From NCBI RefSeq assembly GCF_003369915.1, contig NC_046673.1, positions 19,397,718 to 19,461,717 on the forward strand: DNA of 64,000 nucleotides, in the 5' to 3' direction. Source of the DNA: Drosophila miranda. Lineage: Eukaryota > Arthropoda > Insecta > Diptera > Drosophilidae. Of the stretch, positions 1 to 12,438 are shown piece after piece. The notes below the pieces were generated by a model that was not told the origin of the DNA, did no database searches, and saw only the letters and a program-made list of their open reading frames with translations. Made by a program: the position numbers and the translations under genes. Position 1 is the stretch's first letter. Each line of letters begins with the position of its first letter.

Positions 1-2003
1 ATCGAGATTTGTATTGTATTAGGACTTTGGGGTAATAGTGATTAGGGAGTGTGTATAAATCGATTGGCAACCGAAAAAGGACCGTAAGCAAACGTGTGTG
101 TAAATCCATAAAGCAAAAAAACTACTCTCAAAGAAAAAGCAAAACAACAAGGTGTATCGGCAGCGCGCGGCATCTTTTCGACATCGCTAACGGCAGCGCT
201 GCGTCAGCGAAAGCAATGGAATGGAAACGAAACCAAAGCCATCCACCGTCGTTTCTGTGACCAAGCCAACTGCGACGCCGGCGTCAACGGCGGATTTCTT
301 CGGATGCTGATGGACTAACGATGTTTCGGCGGGGTTGGTGCGGTGATGGTGATGCTGCTGCTGGCGGTGGTATTGGTTTTGGTGCGGTGGTGTTGCTTGG
401 TTTCTGTGTAGACGCCCAAAATACCAACTAGTAGATTCGCAAGAGAAACTGTAAAATAACTGCACTCGAATGATGTTTCGAGGTCATCACCTGCTCCTAC
501 TCCTACAACTCGTTCTCCGTCCAAGAGCAAACAATTTAATGGTAATGAGCGTATATACCCCTCTTCCAATGGCCTTGGTTGTCGATGCGTTTCTGTGTGA
601 TTCCAATTAGAATATTTGATTGGGAGAGTGTGATGCTAGATAGAGAGTGAGAGAGAGCAAGAGCGTGGTGCGGTGAGGTGCTACTGCGGCTGTCATATCG
701 ATCCGTATCCGCACTAGAGCACACAGTCTTTGGAGGCAACATAATCCACCGGGGCGGGATTAGGGTTACTCGAACGTGCCGCATCCGACGCCCACGCGCA
801 GTTTTAACTGCGACGCAGGCTCCTGCATTACCGGTCACCGGTAATTAGCCGACAAGGCCGGCAGAGCTGTCGCGTCTCGTTGTGACGGCAACGACGCTGC
901 CTTCTGATTTTGCCGCAGCTGCAGCGGCGTGAAAGTTCAGACTCATTAAATGCAGCTGCGCCACAGCAGAAGCCCCAGCGCCAATACGCAGTGAAACTTC
1001 CATCAAAACGGTACATACTGGCAGCAGGCACCGCGGCGGCAGCAGTGCTGTCATGAAATTTCCATAAAAAAGCCAAAAACTAAAGACCAAAAATAAAACG
1101 ATTATGTAAATCAGATTAATTCCGTGATATAATTGACAAATATACCAAAATAATAATATATGTTTCCGCATTCTGCGCGGGAGGAAATTGCTGAAGAAGT
1201 CAAGTTATTCAGGAAAACCCTAAGAAGAGAGGAGAAAGTTATTGTGCGAAAAGTAATTTCCAAAGTGACCCCAAAGCAGAGCAGAATAACAGAAGCTAGA
1301 TTATAAAATGGACTATTAGTAACTAACAATTTTACGATACCAAAAAACCATGACATTCTCTGGGAGAAGTGAAAGATTTTGGCGTTTAACTTTCAATTTA
1401 ACCTAAACCGAAACCACAACTGCTTAAAAACTGCTTTGACAGATGTTTAGAAACTTTTTTTATTATTATTATAATTATTATTTACCATTTTAATAGCTTT
1501 TCGGGTCGTGCAAACGTCTTTAAGGGCAAAGCAACTAATTACTTATTTAAATGTACAGGAATATAAAACGGCCAAATTCTGGCGAAAACAAAAAGCTAAA
1601 TTGGTTACACTGATACCGACAGCAGAGCAATCCATGGCCGCTCTCTCTCCCACTCTCTCTCTCCGTCTTTTGTGCGAGAAAGTGTTTGTAAAACCCACAA
1701 AAGATTTAACCATAAACAACAATAATGCTAATGAAACCAAGCGTGAAGCTTTGTAAAGCTTTCTCAATAGTAGTGCGTTTTTGTTTTTACCGTTTCAACA
1801 TTTATTTTTTAAAGTGCAGCAACAAAAAAATCAAGCAAAAAAAGGAGGAGCAGCAGATTAAGTGAAAAGTTTTTACTAACAGCCAAACATAAAGTTAGCA
1901 ACTCTGTCAACCGCAGCGCAACGGCAACGGCAACGCAACGGTAAACTAAGCAGCGGCGTCAGCATCGACGTCTGCCAGCGGTCGCGCTGGCAACAAAATT
2001 GAG
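1..2003 (+). other. possible non-coding 5' exon(s) upstream of inaE
   Basis: This stretch has no convincing long reading frame. It is rich in CAA, CAG and AGC runs and in A-rich leader-like sequence, typical of Drosophila 5' untranslated regions. It ends at a good splice donor (GAG then GTATGT at 2004). The inaE start codon at 12439 lies directly after a splice acceptor, so inaE must have at least one upstream non-coding exon, and this is the best-looking candidate on the same strand. The transcription start and any internal introns are not resolved. It could also belong to an unrelated non-coding transcript. Confidence 0.3.
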
Positions 2004-5000
2004 GTATGTGTTCCTTCCATTCTTATAAGAATCTCATATTCCATATACCAAACATACATATTTACTGTGTGTTCTCTTTCACACACACAGGCACACAAAC
2101 ACATGTGTATACTTGTACTGTTTAGTTTGTAATTTTGCCAAATTGTGGACACAGCACGGCCAAAATGTAATGAAAACAGCACACAATGAAATTTAAAATG
2201 TAGTTCAAAGTTTGGACAGCGCGGTTACAGCCAGCCAGGCAGGCAGGCAGCAGAGTTATGGGCGAGATCAACCATAGAAAATTATTCACAGTGTCAGGGA
2301 CCAACATAATGGACAACTTACTCATAAATGGAAAAATATGTTAACTTTGGTGATGAATCTTTTGATACCCTTGAATATCGATTGTTCTTATAAATGTTTC
2401 AAATGGTTTTTGGCTAGAAAAAGGCTATCTCTCTTAGTTTTCATGTCATCAAGTCATCTGAAATCTTTATATTTAATCAATCCTATTTTCTACTTTAAAA
2501 GATCAACCCCTAAATTCAATTCAATATCCCCCGAACTGAAAAGCTGTTAAAGTCATCCCCAATATTAAATTTTAAACTCCCCGAAAAACGTGTGGCAACG
2601 TGTGAATGATTTTGCAAATTGAAATGAAAATTAACGTTTAGCGAAATGAGAAATGGAAAAAAAGCGAATGGAGACGAAGAAGCAAAGCAAATAACAAGAA
2701 GCGACAGCAAAGGCAACAACAGCCATGGCAGCAGGGGAGGGGTAAATTAAAAAAAAAAAACACAAAAAGTGATAAAAATAGACAAATTTCTGCTGATGCG
2801 CTCTGGTTGACGGCGCCAGCGGCAGCGGCATAGGCAGAGGCAATGGTTGAAAAGTAGGTAAGGTGGGTGGCAAATGGGGGATGGCCGACGCCTGCCTGAT
2901 GGCTGGGATAGCTGGATAGCTAGATAGCAAAACGAGGGTCGCTCCCAGCCATCGGTAGGCAGGGAACGAACGTCAGCACCACGGGAGAGGAAACTGTTGT
3001 ATGAGCAGACAGTGGCAGTGTCCATGTCCAGGCATTCTTGCTTTCCTTTCAATGCCCATTTCCTATCATGGAGAAAACTTCCGTAGTCCCAAGCCCAGAC
3101 TCAAGCACTTTCGAGGGTTAGTTATTTTTGGGGCAACACAGCCCCAGCCGTGAAGCGGGGTACCCAAGGGCATGTTGTGTATGATTCCAGAAGGAAGGAA
3201 GATTTTTCTTAGAAGTAATCAAACTTAGTGATAATTCAAAGCAAGTAAAGTGAAGTTAATCACAGTTTTTGGGCTGAGAAAAAACACGCTTAAAAGATGA
3301 CACTCTCAAGGATAGCGTGTATTCCCCATAAATTAGCTCATGGGTGGACACGCTAAGATCTAATCGGAGAGGACCCCCCGCCTCTTTTATACATATGTCA
3401 GAGAGGCGTGAGAGAAAATGTCAAGAGACATCTGTCCAAAAAGGCAGAAACTTTGAAGGATTTTCCATTTGGCCAAAGAGGATGCTGATGTGCTGCCTGT
3501 GTGTATTGGCAGATTCCCTCGCACACACAGACACACAAAGTGTTACACGCATAATACACATGCAAATGTCAAAGTTGCCGCCAGGCGACGCGACATGGCT
3601 GTCGACGTCCAACCACCATCACCAATCTCACCTACACACAGCCTGCCCCGCCACTCCGCCAACCTTCGCACCGCCTGTGGCGACGACCATCGGCGAGTTT
3701 TAGCGGATTTTGTTTGTGCAGGAATGAAAATCGTTGCTGCTGGCTGCGCTGCTTCTGTATTGGTTTGCTATTGTCCCAAGGTATATTTAAGCAGAAGGTA
3801 AGGTGCACTGGGAGAGAGAGTGAAAGCCAGAATCTTTTACCGTTACAGTCAAGAGAGATATCGATACTTCGAATAGAAGTGTTATCTTCCAGACTTGGGT
3901 TGCAATATGGGGGCATTAACTGCTACCTTATTATATGTATATACCTTGATATTGTTTGCGTTTTTGTGTGTTGTGTCGTGTTGTCTCTTCTGCCATTACA
4001 CGCGTGTTCTCTTTTAGTTGGTTGGGGAGGGCTAAGACTGTTGTGGGGTGGGTGGGTGTTGGGGATTGTGGAACTTTGAAAACTCACCACCATCTTTACC
4101 TATTCCCCCCCTCGCTCTCTTCAGCTTTGCTCTCCCTCTGCCACCGCTCTTTCACTCTTTCTGCCTCTCTCGCTACACGTGTTTGCGTGTATTTGTAGTC
4201 AGTTTTTTGTATTGCATATTTTTTGCAGGCACTTAAAATTTGGAGCATTCTTACTGCCTGCTGCGCGGTCTGTTGTTGGCTGATGAAGAAACTGCAGAGA
4301 AGGAAAATGAGAAAAAAAAGAAAAAGACAAAAATTGCTGCACTACTTCACACGTCTGTCGCTCTAGCTCTCTGCCAGTGTTCAAACTCTCTTTACCGCGT
4401 CTCTTCATCTCTCCCGTGGCCATAAGCGGCAGGAATTACAACAAGAAGCGAACACTAGCCACGATTACCGAAACTTTTGATACCCTCTGCTGATCTACAA
4501 CTTTGTCTCTTACCTGCAAGTGCAAAGTCTTGCTCAAAACCATCAGACTCTCGAAGACAGAGAAGTACCCTCTCTGAATAACAATGGGCCACAGAATAGC
4601 GGAACATGGCAAAGGCTTCGTCTCTTTCTCTCTCTTCTCTTTTCCGTGCAGCTTTAAGAAGCTTTGCACTTGTTCTCGGGCGTTTGTGTGTATGCGTGTT
4701 GCTGCTTATTTGTGTGTGTTGATTCCTTCTTTGTTTATGCCCAGACACATTCTCAATGCACACGCAAGGCACCAACGCACGCACGTACGCACCCAGCTCC
4801 CTCCACACTCCACACTCCACTCAGCCGCTATTCTCTACTCTCCACGCTCCTTCTCGCTCTCTTTTGTTTTTGCCATTGTGTTTTCATTGCCTAATGCAGC
4901 CGGCAAACACTCTCTCGCGTGAGAGTGTGTTCACACTTGCGTTTGTATATGTACGTATGATATTTACCGGAAGATTTACTGAACGATTGGATTGACAGGC

Positions 5001-7625
5001 ATTTGAATTCATTCGTTTAAATACGCGTAGAGTATAGCTTTACAGAATGTTTCACTGTATTCACTGCTTAGTCACTTGCACAAGCAGTAGCCAGTGGAAG
5101 CGGCTGTAAAATGCTCAAGAATTTGCTTTTGAAAGGAATTTTCATTAAATTTTTGCATAGAATACAGCAAAACTAATAAATTATAGGATACATTTGCAAA
5201 TGAAGGGCAAGCAGAAATGAGCTTATAGGAATTTCGAAACCCTGTTACATTTCCTGCCCAGCAAAGCTTAATAAAATATGCAGCTTTCGAATGCTTTCTG
5301 AACACGGAAGAAGTTTTCAGTTCGATCAATGAATGAATTGGAAGCTGTTGGAAAATCTGTAAACTTCTGATTTGCTGCATGGACAAAACTTTTTTTCCAG
5401 ATAAAAGGAAATAAAATAAATATATATAACAGTTTCGGGCAGCAGCAGCAACATTCTTTGCATACATATTTCCTCCGGTTCTCGGGCACTTTTCTGTTGT
5501 TTCCTTCCCTTTGCCCTGCCGTTCTCCCCTCCGTTTTGGTGCGGCCAAGAGTTTTCATGCTTTTGCCACATTCCATTAGATGTAATAAATACCAAAATGC
5601 AACAAAAAGAAATTAAAAATGCAAAGGAAAATGAAAAGTGAAAGAGAAAGGAATGTAATGGCAAAGAGAGAGTAGGAGCTCTCTCACTCTCCAAAAGACT
5701 ACTCCGAAATTGGTTAAAAATGTCAAATGAGCAAACATTCATCCTTTTGGCCTTTTGTCCCGTCCCGTCCCGTCCCCTTTCATCAAAAGAGAAAGCAAAC
5801 AAGAACAAAGCTTCTCCCTCTCCCTCCTCCCTCCTACAATTGGAATTTTCAGAGTAGCCTTGACATTATTTTATATGCGAATACAGGCGCTTGAAGTACA
5901 GTCGGAACATGTACAAGGGGAATCCCTACGAATCCGAGGAGCACTGCCGCATGATGCGCGAAAGATCTTTGGCAAGATCCACAAAAGAAGCCAAACGGAA
6001 GGTCTACCGAGGAGGAATCCTCCAATTAAACCTTCCGACGGAATGGACTTCTCCCCTTGGACTTCAAAGAGGAAGAACCTGTCCATGGGTTATCTTTGGA
6101 AGTTGGACCTCAGAACCTTTTATGAACTGAAACGTGGATAAACTTTGCGTCTAAAAAGCTTCTAAGCGAAATACTCATATTTGTTGGCATTTTTCGATAG
6201 ATTTTCGAATGAATAAACTAAGAAAAAATCTCCTTAGATAAAAAAAACATTTACAATCTGCAAAGTCGATTATAAAATGCAGTAATTCGAATATCTAGAG
6301 TATCTGTAAGTGACAGAAGCTGATCTGTTCCGCTTTTGAGGCTTCATCCGTAATGCTCCTGCTCGTGACGAGCATCATCGTTTTGTGGTATATCGTTCCA
6401 TTAAAATGGTATGTCATCCGTTGCCATAAAACTTTATTTTTGTTTTTCCTGCCGCAACTTTTGCCTTGCTTCTCTCCCTTTCTCCTTCCTTTCTGCTTGT
6501 CCTGTTGCCTGGTGGCATGGCATTGGCCTTTTAGTTAGCACGACGGCCGCTGTCTTCCCTCTGCTTTCCTGATGGCATTGTTTTTATGACGCGCAACCCC
6601 AACCCCATACCCCCCCATACAAAACGAAAAAGGACAAAAGGATATGTGCGTGTGTGTGGCACAACTTTGTTGGGGGCTTAGCTTTTTTGTTTGATTTGGA
6701 TTCTGATTCTGATCCTATTCCATATCCCCATCCTTCATTAAGCACTCGAGAGAGCGGGAACGGCTTTTCTCCTCTCTCTCCTGTTTTTTGTCCGTCAATC
6801 TGCTGTCTGATAATGACAGGCTGTCTGTCGTATGCAGATAGATCTAGGCTGTGATTCATCCGAGGCGCGGGAAAGCAGCTTGAGGTACAAGGAAATTGAT
6901 GGGAATTTCCTGTTTGCGAAAAATGATGTCGGTTCTTCCTTTCGATGCGAATGTTTCTGATGTCTACGCTCGTGTTGAATACTCTCTCTCCCTCTCTCTC
7001 TCTCTCTCTATTTTTGCGTGCCACTCGCTACGAATGTGGCCGTTCGTTTATGGTACCTAAGAACACTCTGAATGCACTCTGTTTTTCATAATTATACACA
7101 GCCCAAATAGCCCATGTGCCCCATTAGTAGGGGCAAGGGGATGACTACACATTAGCGGCTCGTTGGCCAAATCTTTGCCTACTCCGCCTACCACCGCCCA
7201 CTCCGTCCACCGAGGGAGTGTGTGTTGTTTACCTTTCTCAAAGCGCAGGCTCCACATTTTTATCATGCCTCCACATGGGGCACACGACCCGCCCTTGTAA
7301 TAAACCGCCAAAACGTCGTCATTTCTATTATATATATTTTTCTCCTGCTTTGTGGGTAAAGCAAGTCACGCAAGTACCTGAAAATTACGGCGGGGAATCA
7401 GGGGCTGTAGACCGAAGGGGGGGAGGGTGGTGCAATTAACCCCAAAGGTAAGTAGGAGGAAAAATGTAATTTTCTTGGTTCCTTTTGCTCTGCAGAAATT
7501 GAAGCATTTAATGGCTGTAAAACACCATTCCAGCACGTAATTTAAGAAAACCTCTTGAAAATATCGTAATAATATGGTTCTTGGGGATTGCTCCTTCACC
7601 ATCTCCGTGGATTTCCTTTATGCGT
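2004..7625. other. no gene seen; likely inaE 5' intron or intergenic
   Basis: No coding region is supported here, apart from a weak coding-like frame at 5891-6130. The stretch holds pyrimidine-rich and CT/GA-rich low-complexity tracts (around 4080-4200, 4600-4900, 6970-7010), short CA runs near 2080 and 3525, and A-rich tracts. Open frames of up to 160 codons occur on the minus strand near 5072-5808. They are biased by simple sequence and carry no recognisable domain. Confidence 0.5.
5891..6130 (+). other. weak coding-like open frame, 79 codons
   Basis: This frame starts at an ATG and encodes a hydrophilic peptide rich in Arg, Glu and Lys in its first 45 residues. It then becomes less protein-like. 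An acceptor-like sequence (AATACAG) lies just upstream at about 5880-5886, so the frame could be an exon or a decayed gene fragment. I do not recognise the peptide. No donor, partner exon or poly(A) signal was clear. It may be chance. Confidence 0.15.
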
Positions 7626-8798
7626 TTATGAATTCCTCACCAAATCCTTGTCAATGGCCTCGATCTCCTCCTTTGTGGCACAGCACTGCCATGACTCCTT
7701 CACGCAAAAGTGGTAGATGGTCTCGTGGAAATAGTTCTCACCCGGCATGACGATGATGGTGGGGAACATGGTCTGATTGCAGGCATCGGGAAAGCCCATC
7801 AGCTGCAGCACGTAGCCGCTGTGCTGCCAATATCGTGTGCAGTTCTTGCCCATAATGGGATCCTCGCCATGCGACTCCTTGGGGAACTTGTTGGCCGTGG
7901 AGAAATGCAGAGCCGGCTGGTTGCTGTAGATGTCCATGAAGCGTCCGGACGGACAGTGCAGGAAGCGTCCCAGGTATCGTGTGTTCAGATTTGTGAGGCC
8001 CTTGGACAAGGCATACGTCACGTGGTAGCCGGGCACGGGCATGTCCTTGAACTGCCGCACACGATCCCCCATAAAGACGGGCAGACGCAGATCGTAGACG
8101 GAGTTATCCACGGACTTGTAGCCGCCCGTGGGCAGGAGATTGTCGTCGGTGCTCGTTTCGATTATCTCGTTGCCTTCGATGAAGAAGCGATGCTCGAAGA
8201 GACCCTCAACGCCGGCCTTGTGACCCGCCAGATTGAAGTACGTGTGATTGCTAATGTCCACCGGAGTGGACTTGTCCGATGTGGCCTCGATCCGGATAAA
8301 CAGACGACTCTCGTTGTCGATGGTAAAGTGAATCATGACAACCAGGCGGCCGGGAAAGCCCTCGTGTCCCTCTCTCGAGACATGTCGCAGTGTGATCCCA
8401 TCCGGACGCATCATATGCAGGTCCCAGATGACTTTATCGAAGCCAATAAACCCACCCTCGATGTTGTGCTTCTGGTCGAGATTTTTCGAAACGATCACAC
8501 GGTGCTCCTCCAAGATGAACTCTCCGTTGCTGACCAGCCCGGTCACACGGCCCAAAGTGCAGCCAAACTTCAAGTCCTGGTGCTTCAGATACCCGGCGAC
8601 ATCATCGAAGCCCAGGACCACGTCCGCCATCTGGTGGTAGGCATCAGGCACTCGAAGACTCTGAATGGTGGCCCCCAACGTGATGATACCCACGGACAAA
8701 TGGTTCGTATTCGACATGGTATAGCGGCGTATCACTTGGGCCTTGTTCGTAAACGGATTTGTGGCAATGCCAAAAATGTCTTCAACAATTTTAACCAT
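7626..8798 (-). CDS. aldose 1-epimerase (galactose mutarotase)-like protein, intronless
   Basis: The frame encodes 390 residues. I chose the ATG at 8798 because it begins the family-like sequence; the 35 codons upstream are A/T-rich and low in complexity. The family interconverts alpha and beta anomers of galactose and glucose in the cytosol. Visible landmarks are a GRV segment (residues 83-85), EGG (114-116), the SNHTYFNL motif with H185, the NQP Gln (Q294) and the C-terminal PGE-x-Y motif carrying the base E354. Several usual sugar-binding residues are changed. The Asn-Arg after GRVA is absent, the HGG His is Glu (E114), and the GYDHN motif reads GYHVT (257-261). Fold membership is secure, but activity as a mutarotase is doubtful. 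The gene lies antisense inside the presumed inaE 5' intron and has no introns. An antisense open frame over most of it is a shadow. Confidence 0.9.
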   Translation of the reverse strand: MVKIVEDIFGIATNPFTNKAQVIRRYTMSNTNHLSVGIITLGATIQSLRVPDAYHQMADVVLGFDDVAGYLKHQDLKFGCTLGRVTGLVSNGEFILEEHRVIVSKNLDQKHNIEGGFIGFDKVIWDLHMMRPDGITLRHVSREGHEGFPGRLVVMIHFTIDNESRLFIRIEATSDKSTPVDISNHTYFNLAGHKAGVEGLFEHRFFIEGNEIIETSTDDNLLPTGGYKSVDNSVYDLRLPVFMGDRVRQFKDMPVPGYHVTYALSKGLTNLNTRYLGRFLHCPSGRFMDIYSNQPALHFSTANKFPKESHGEDPIMGKNCTRYWQHSGYVLQLMGFPDACNQTMFPTIIVMPGENYFHETIYHFCVKESWQCCATKEEIEAIDKDLVRNS

Positions 8799-11700
8799 GA
8801 TTTTATTGAGACGAGACTTTTTCCATTGAAACTTGTAATTTTTCGAATTCGAATTTAATTTTATTTGAGTTTGAATTTGAATTAAAGATCCAAGGTCCCA
8901 CATCGGTGTATAAATTTCGCATAAGCGAATGGAAGCACAAACGATAGAACCACAAGAAGATATCGAAATTCTCTTGAGGGAGAAATGCTCTAGATTCCAC
9001 TAGAACCATGGCTTTGTACACTTTGTAGAACTCAAAAAAGAATCACAGAATAAAATCTGGAGGCATGAATGGACTCGCTTTATCGTTCTTTCCAATGCAA
9101 AGTTCGTGCCGTATCACCATTGCAATGAATAAACGAATGATTGATTAAATGAATGATTCATTGTAATTGAGTTATCGTCCAATCTATAGATGTTAATGGC
9201 ACCCATCAGGGGTTATTTGTTTGCTCCACGGATTCCCTCGTCGTGTTGTTGAGTGCATGCCACCTGTTTGTACGGCGTGGACTTGCAACGGAGTGGCGTC
9301 GAATGGAGTTATCTTATCGCCAGGCCCCACAGGCGGCAAGCCAAATAAGAAGCAGGGGATCTATGTTTGATTTACGAGTAAACGAGTGCCAAACAGAAAC
9401 AGAAACAGAGAAAGTAATCAAAACAAACCAGAAAAAAACTCTTTGGACTTTGGTAGATAATTATTCGGGCAATAAGCGGGCCATGATTATATCATTTATA
9501 ATGGCAATTATATCGTTTATTTATTATTGCTAGAATATTAGAATATGAGATCTGACTTGTCATTAACCATCATCAGGCTTGTGAAAAGCCAAAGACCTCT
9601 TTGGGAGGTCATCGACAGCCTTTGAACACTTTGCAACACTATTCCTAACAACACTATTCCTGGATGAATATCATGATCCGCGAATATTTATGGATTTGTA
9701 AATATTCCTTAAAGGAATAATCTTTGAATACTCCACAAAATGTTCATAAAGGTTCCACTGCTTTTCTCATGGGGAATCATTTTATCCCAGAGTTCATTTC
9801 CTTTAAACTCGATTTTAAAGAAGTCTCTGACCAGCGACCAGCAGCTGCATTGCGTTTGGACAATGCCTGCCTCTGATGGCCTTCTAATGGCCGTCTCTCT
9901 CTTGAATAGAGAAAATTGCTCAGCCTCGCTCGCACCTGCCCTCCCCTGATGGGGGCCATGTCATGGCTCATTGGCCACACGGCAAACGGAGTGCAAAATG
10001 AATGCAAAATCATGGCCAAAGCCCACCCTCCCGCCCCCATTTATTGTTCGTTGGGCCAAAGTTCATATCGAAGGCCAATGCCAATGGTTTTTATGGCCTT
10101 TGGAACTTTTAGTTGATTCACCTTTCATATTTCGCCTAGACATGCTTGGCTTTCGCAAAACCGTTTCCCTATCTGATAAGAAAAGTCAGTTATAAAAGAA
10201 AATGTTTTATAGGCATTGCCTGTCACTTGAGGCAGAGTCCAGCGTTGGTTGGAATCATTTTGTACATTTTAGACGGGGGTTGATCTATGATTTTGTGGTG
10301 CCTTTCGTTTAGGGGAATGTTTTTTAGTGGTACGCAAAAGAATACTCTAAATATTATTAGAAAAACGGTAGAAAATACCAGGAAATTACTATAAAATACC
10401 AGAAATTTCAAAATAATCTAAATAAAAATGCTTGGTAGAATTCCAAAAATATATGAAAATTTGAAGAACAATACTAAAAACTATACCAGAAAATATCAAA
10501 TAAAATACCAAGAAAGAATCCCCAATATCTTTTAAGTTGTGGCACGAGTTTTCCCAGATACCAGATCATGGAATGGAATTCTGTTGCATCATTCAAGAGT
10601 CCAAGAAATGCCACGCATAAACATATGTACAACAGATTTTCAAGAGTCCGCTAAAAGGTTTAGCCATCGAAAGATTAAAGAGCTTTAATTTTTTTGGTCT
10701 TGTACGAAAGTCATGTGGAAATTGTACTATTTTTGGACTTATCGCTTAGTCGTATTACTATACTTCACTAATAACACAGATTATACGAGTATATAGGGGG
10801 CTGAGAGAGAGAGAGAGCTTTTACCTCTGGATCTATATGTATTAACGGAAACATGTGCAAAATCGAATGCTCTTTTATTTGCGTGTTTATATTGAGTGTC
10901 GTGTGATTCACCGGAAAATTAAACGCTTACACATGATTATCCGATGCCCGATGGTGGCCTCAATGGCATCATTAGCTACAATATCTGTACACACGTACAT
11001 ATGTAAATTATTCTGCTTTATGTGGTGTTTCCACCTCTCGGCTCTGGCTTTTCCCCTGTCGATTATGCTTTGCTTTGCATTCAATCGAATGGGGGACCTC
11101 AACCTCTGCCTTGTTTGCATATTTTTGCCTGGATTCCATGAGATTGAAGCACTGAAACATTCCTAGGGCTGCATTTGTGACTTTGATGAGGCTAAACCTT
11201 GGAACACTCATAATTAAAAGCATTAGCACTGATTTAATGCACAGCTCAGTCTTGTGTGGAGTCTTGTCGTATATTTGGAATCGATCTCCGTGTAGAGTGA
11301 TTTTATTGTATTAATAATTCACGATTTATAGTCACATCTTAGAGAGGCGGAGAAGGTTTACGCTCTAGCCTGTTGCCCCCCAAGATCTGCTTCTGTTTGT
11401 CCATATTTCTGTGAATAGTGGCTTAACTGTAAGTAGACTTTTCAGCAATTGGATAGTAGACCCAGTGCCGGATCAACCCTCAACAGGGCCCTAGCAGCCA
11501 TGATTGGATCTAATTGCGAAAAGAATAGTTCGACAGATCATTGATCCGAAGAGCTATTTCTGTATTGTATTCACGTAGATTTGGAACTTGCTCCAATTCT
11601 CTTGAACAAAAAATACCTAAACTTTTATGGCTTTGTGGATGTCTTCATCGCTTAAAGAAAAGTTGATTGGAAACTTCCACTTCGGGAGCATTTCCGTCCT

Positions 11701-12438
11701 CGAAATCATCGAACATAAAGCAAAATTCGAGTTTTTGCATTTCATTCGCGATACACGTCGCCTCATAGCGAGTGTATTTTGTGACTCGTCATCAGCAATG
11801 CTTTCTAGAGCCGCTAGTATGCACTTTCGTCGCCTTCGAAGCGTGTTTCCAGCGTGTTTCCAGCGTGTTTTTGATAATCAAAGCAAAGTTTTCTCATTGT
11901 TAAACTTTGCAACATGTTCTCCAATCAAATTAGGGGAATGCGCGGAGCCGGGCTCAGAATTCTGGCTTATACTTTCCAGACATGTTCGATGCCTTGTCGT
12001 AGGATTGTCCTCTACAATGTTCAATACCTAAAACCACAGTCTTCAGGAATATACTTTAAAGTTTGATTCGTATGTATGTTTTCCAACTGAAGAAAAGCTA
12101 TAAATCTTTGAACATTGTCTCTGTTTGCTGGGCCCCTTTGTCCCCTTAGTAACCCTATAACCGCCCCTATCTTTATCCCTAAACTACAGATTTATTGGTT
12201 TTAAACAAAGAAAAACCCTCTCCTTTCTTCCTTCCTTTAACGTTTTCCATGAATATCTCTCTTCGATAGATCTAGAGATCCATATTCTATCTTTCTCTGT
12301 GTATTCCATGTGTCCTGCTGTGTCCTATATCTTTCTTTCAATTCATCTAACCATTTTTTTAAACTTAGATTTAATCTTGCAAACTCTTGAATCTTATATT
12401 TCATATCACTTATTCTCTTTTTTTGATTGGATTTGCAG
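8799..12438. other. no intact gene seen; likely inaE 5' intron
   Basis: This is AT-rich sequence between the epimerase-like gene and the first coding exon of inaE. It holds short A/T runs around 10320-10510, a GA run near 10803-10818, and the degenerate coding relic at about 11626-12115. The last part (12360-12438) is T-rich and ends in the acceptor TTTGCAG in front of the inaE ATG. Confidence 0.5.
11626..12115 (-). pseudogene. degenerate coding relic, unidentified
   Basis: On the minus strand, protein-like stretches appear in successive frames, broken by at least one frameshift and one in-frame TGA. One frame runs for about 60 codons from near 11810 to a TAG at about 11626 and includes an ADDESQNT segment. 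An overlapping frame reads FMFDDFEDGNAPEVEV. An upstream stretch reads LENIHTNQTLKYIPEDCGF near 12040-12090. A small tandem of GTGTTTCCAGC lies inside. The pattern suggests an old gene copy or transposon-derived frame that has decayed. I do not recognise the family, and a rapidly evolving spliced gene cannot be excluded. Confidence 0.3.

Noticed and set aside
5072..5808. Overlapping minus-strand open frames of 158 and 160 codons
   Set aside because: The predicted peptides are low-complexity and lack a domain or supporting splice signals.
7710..8858. 382-codon plus-strand open frame over the epimerase-like gene
   Set aside because: It is antisense to a clear homologous gene, so codon bias of the real gene explains the open frame.
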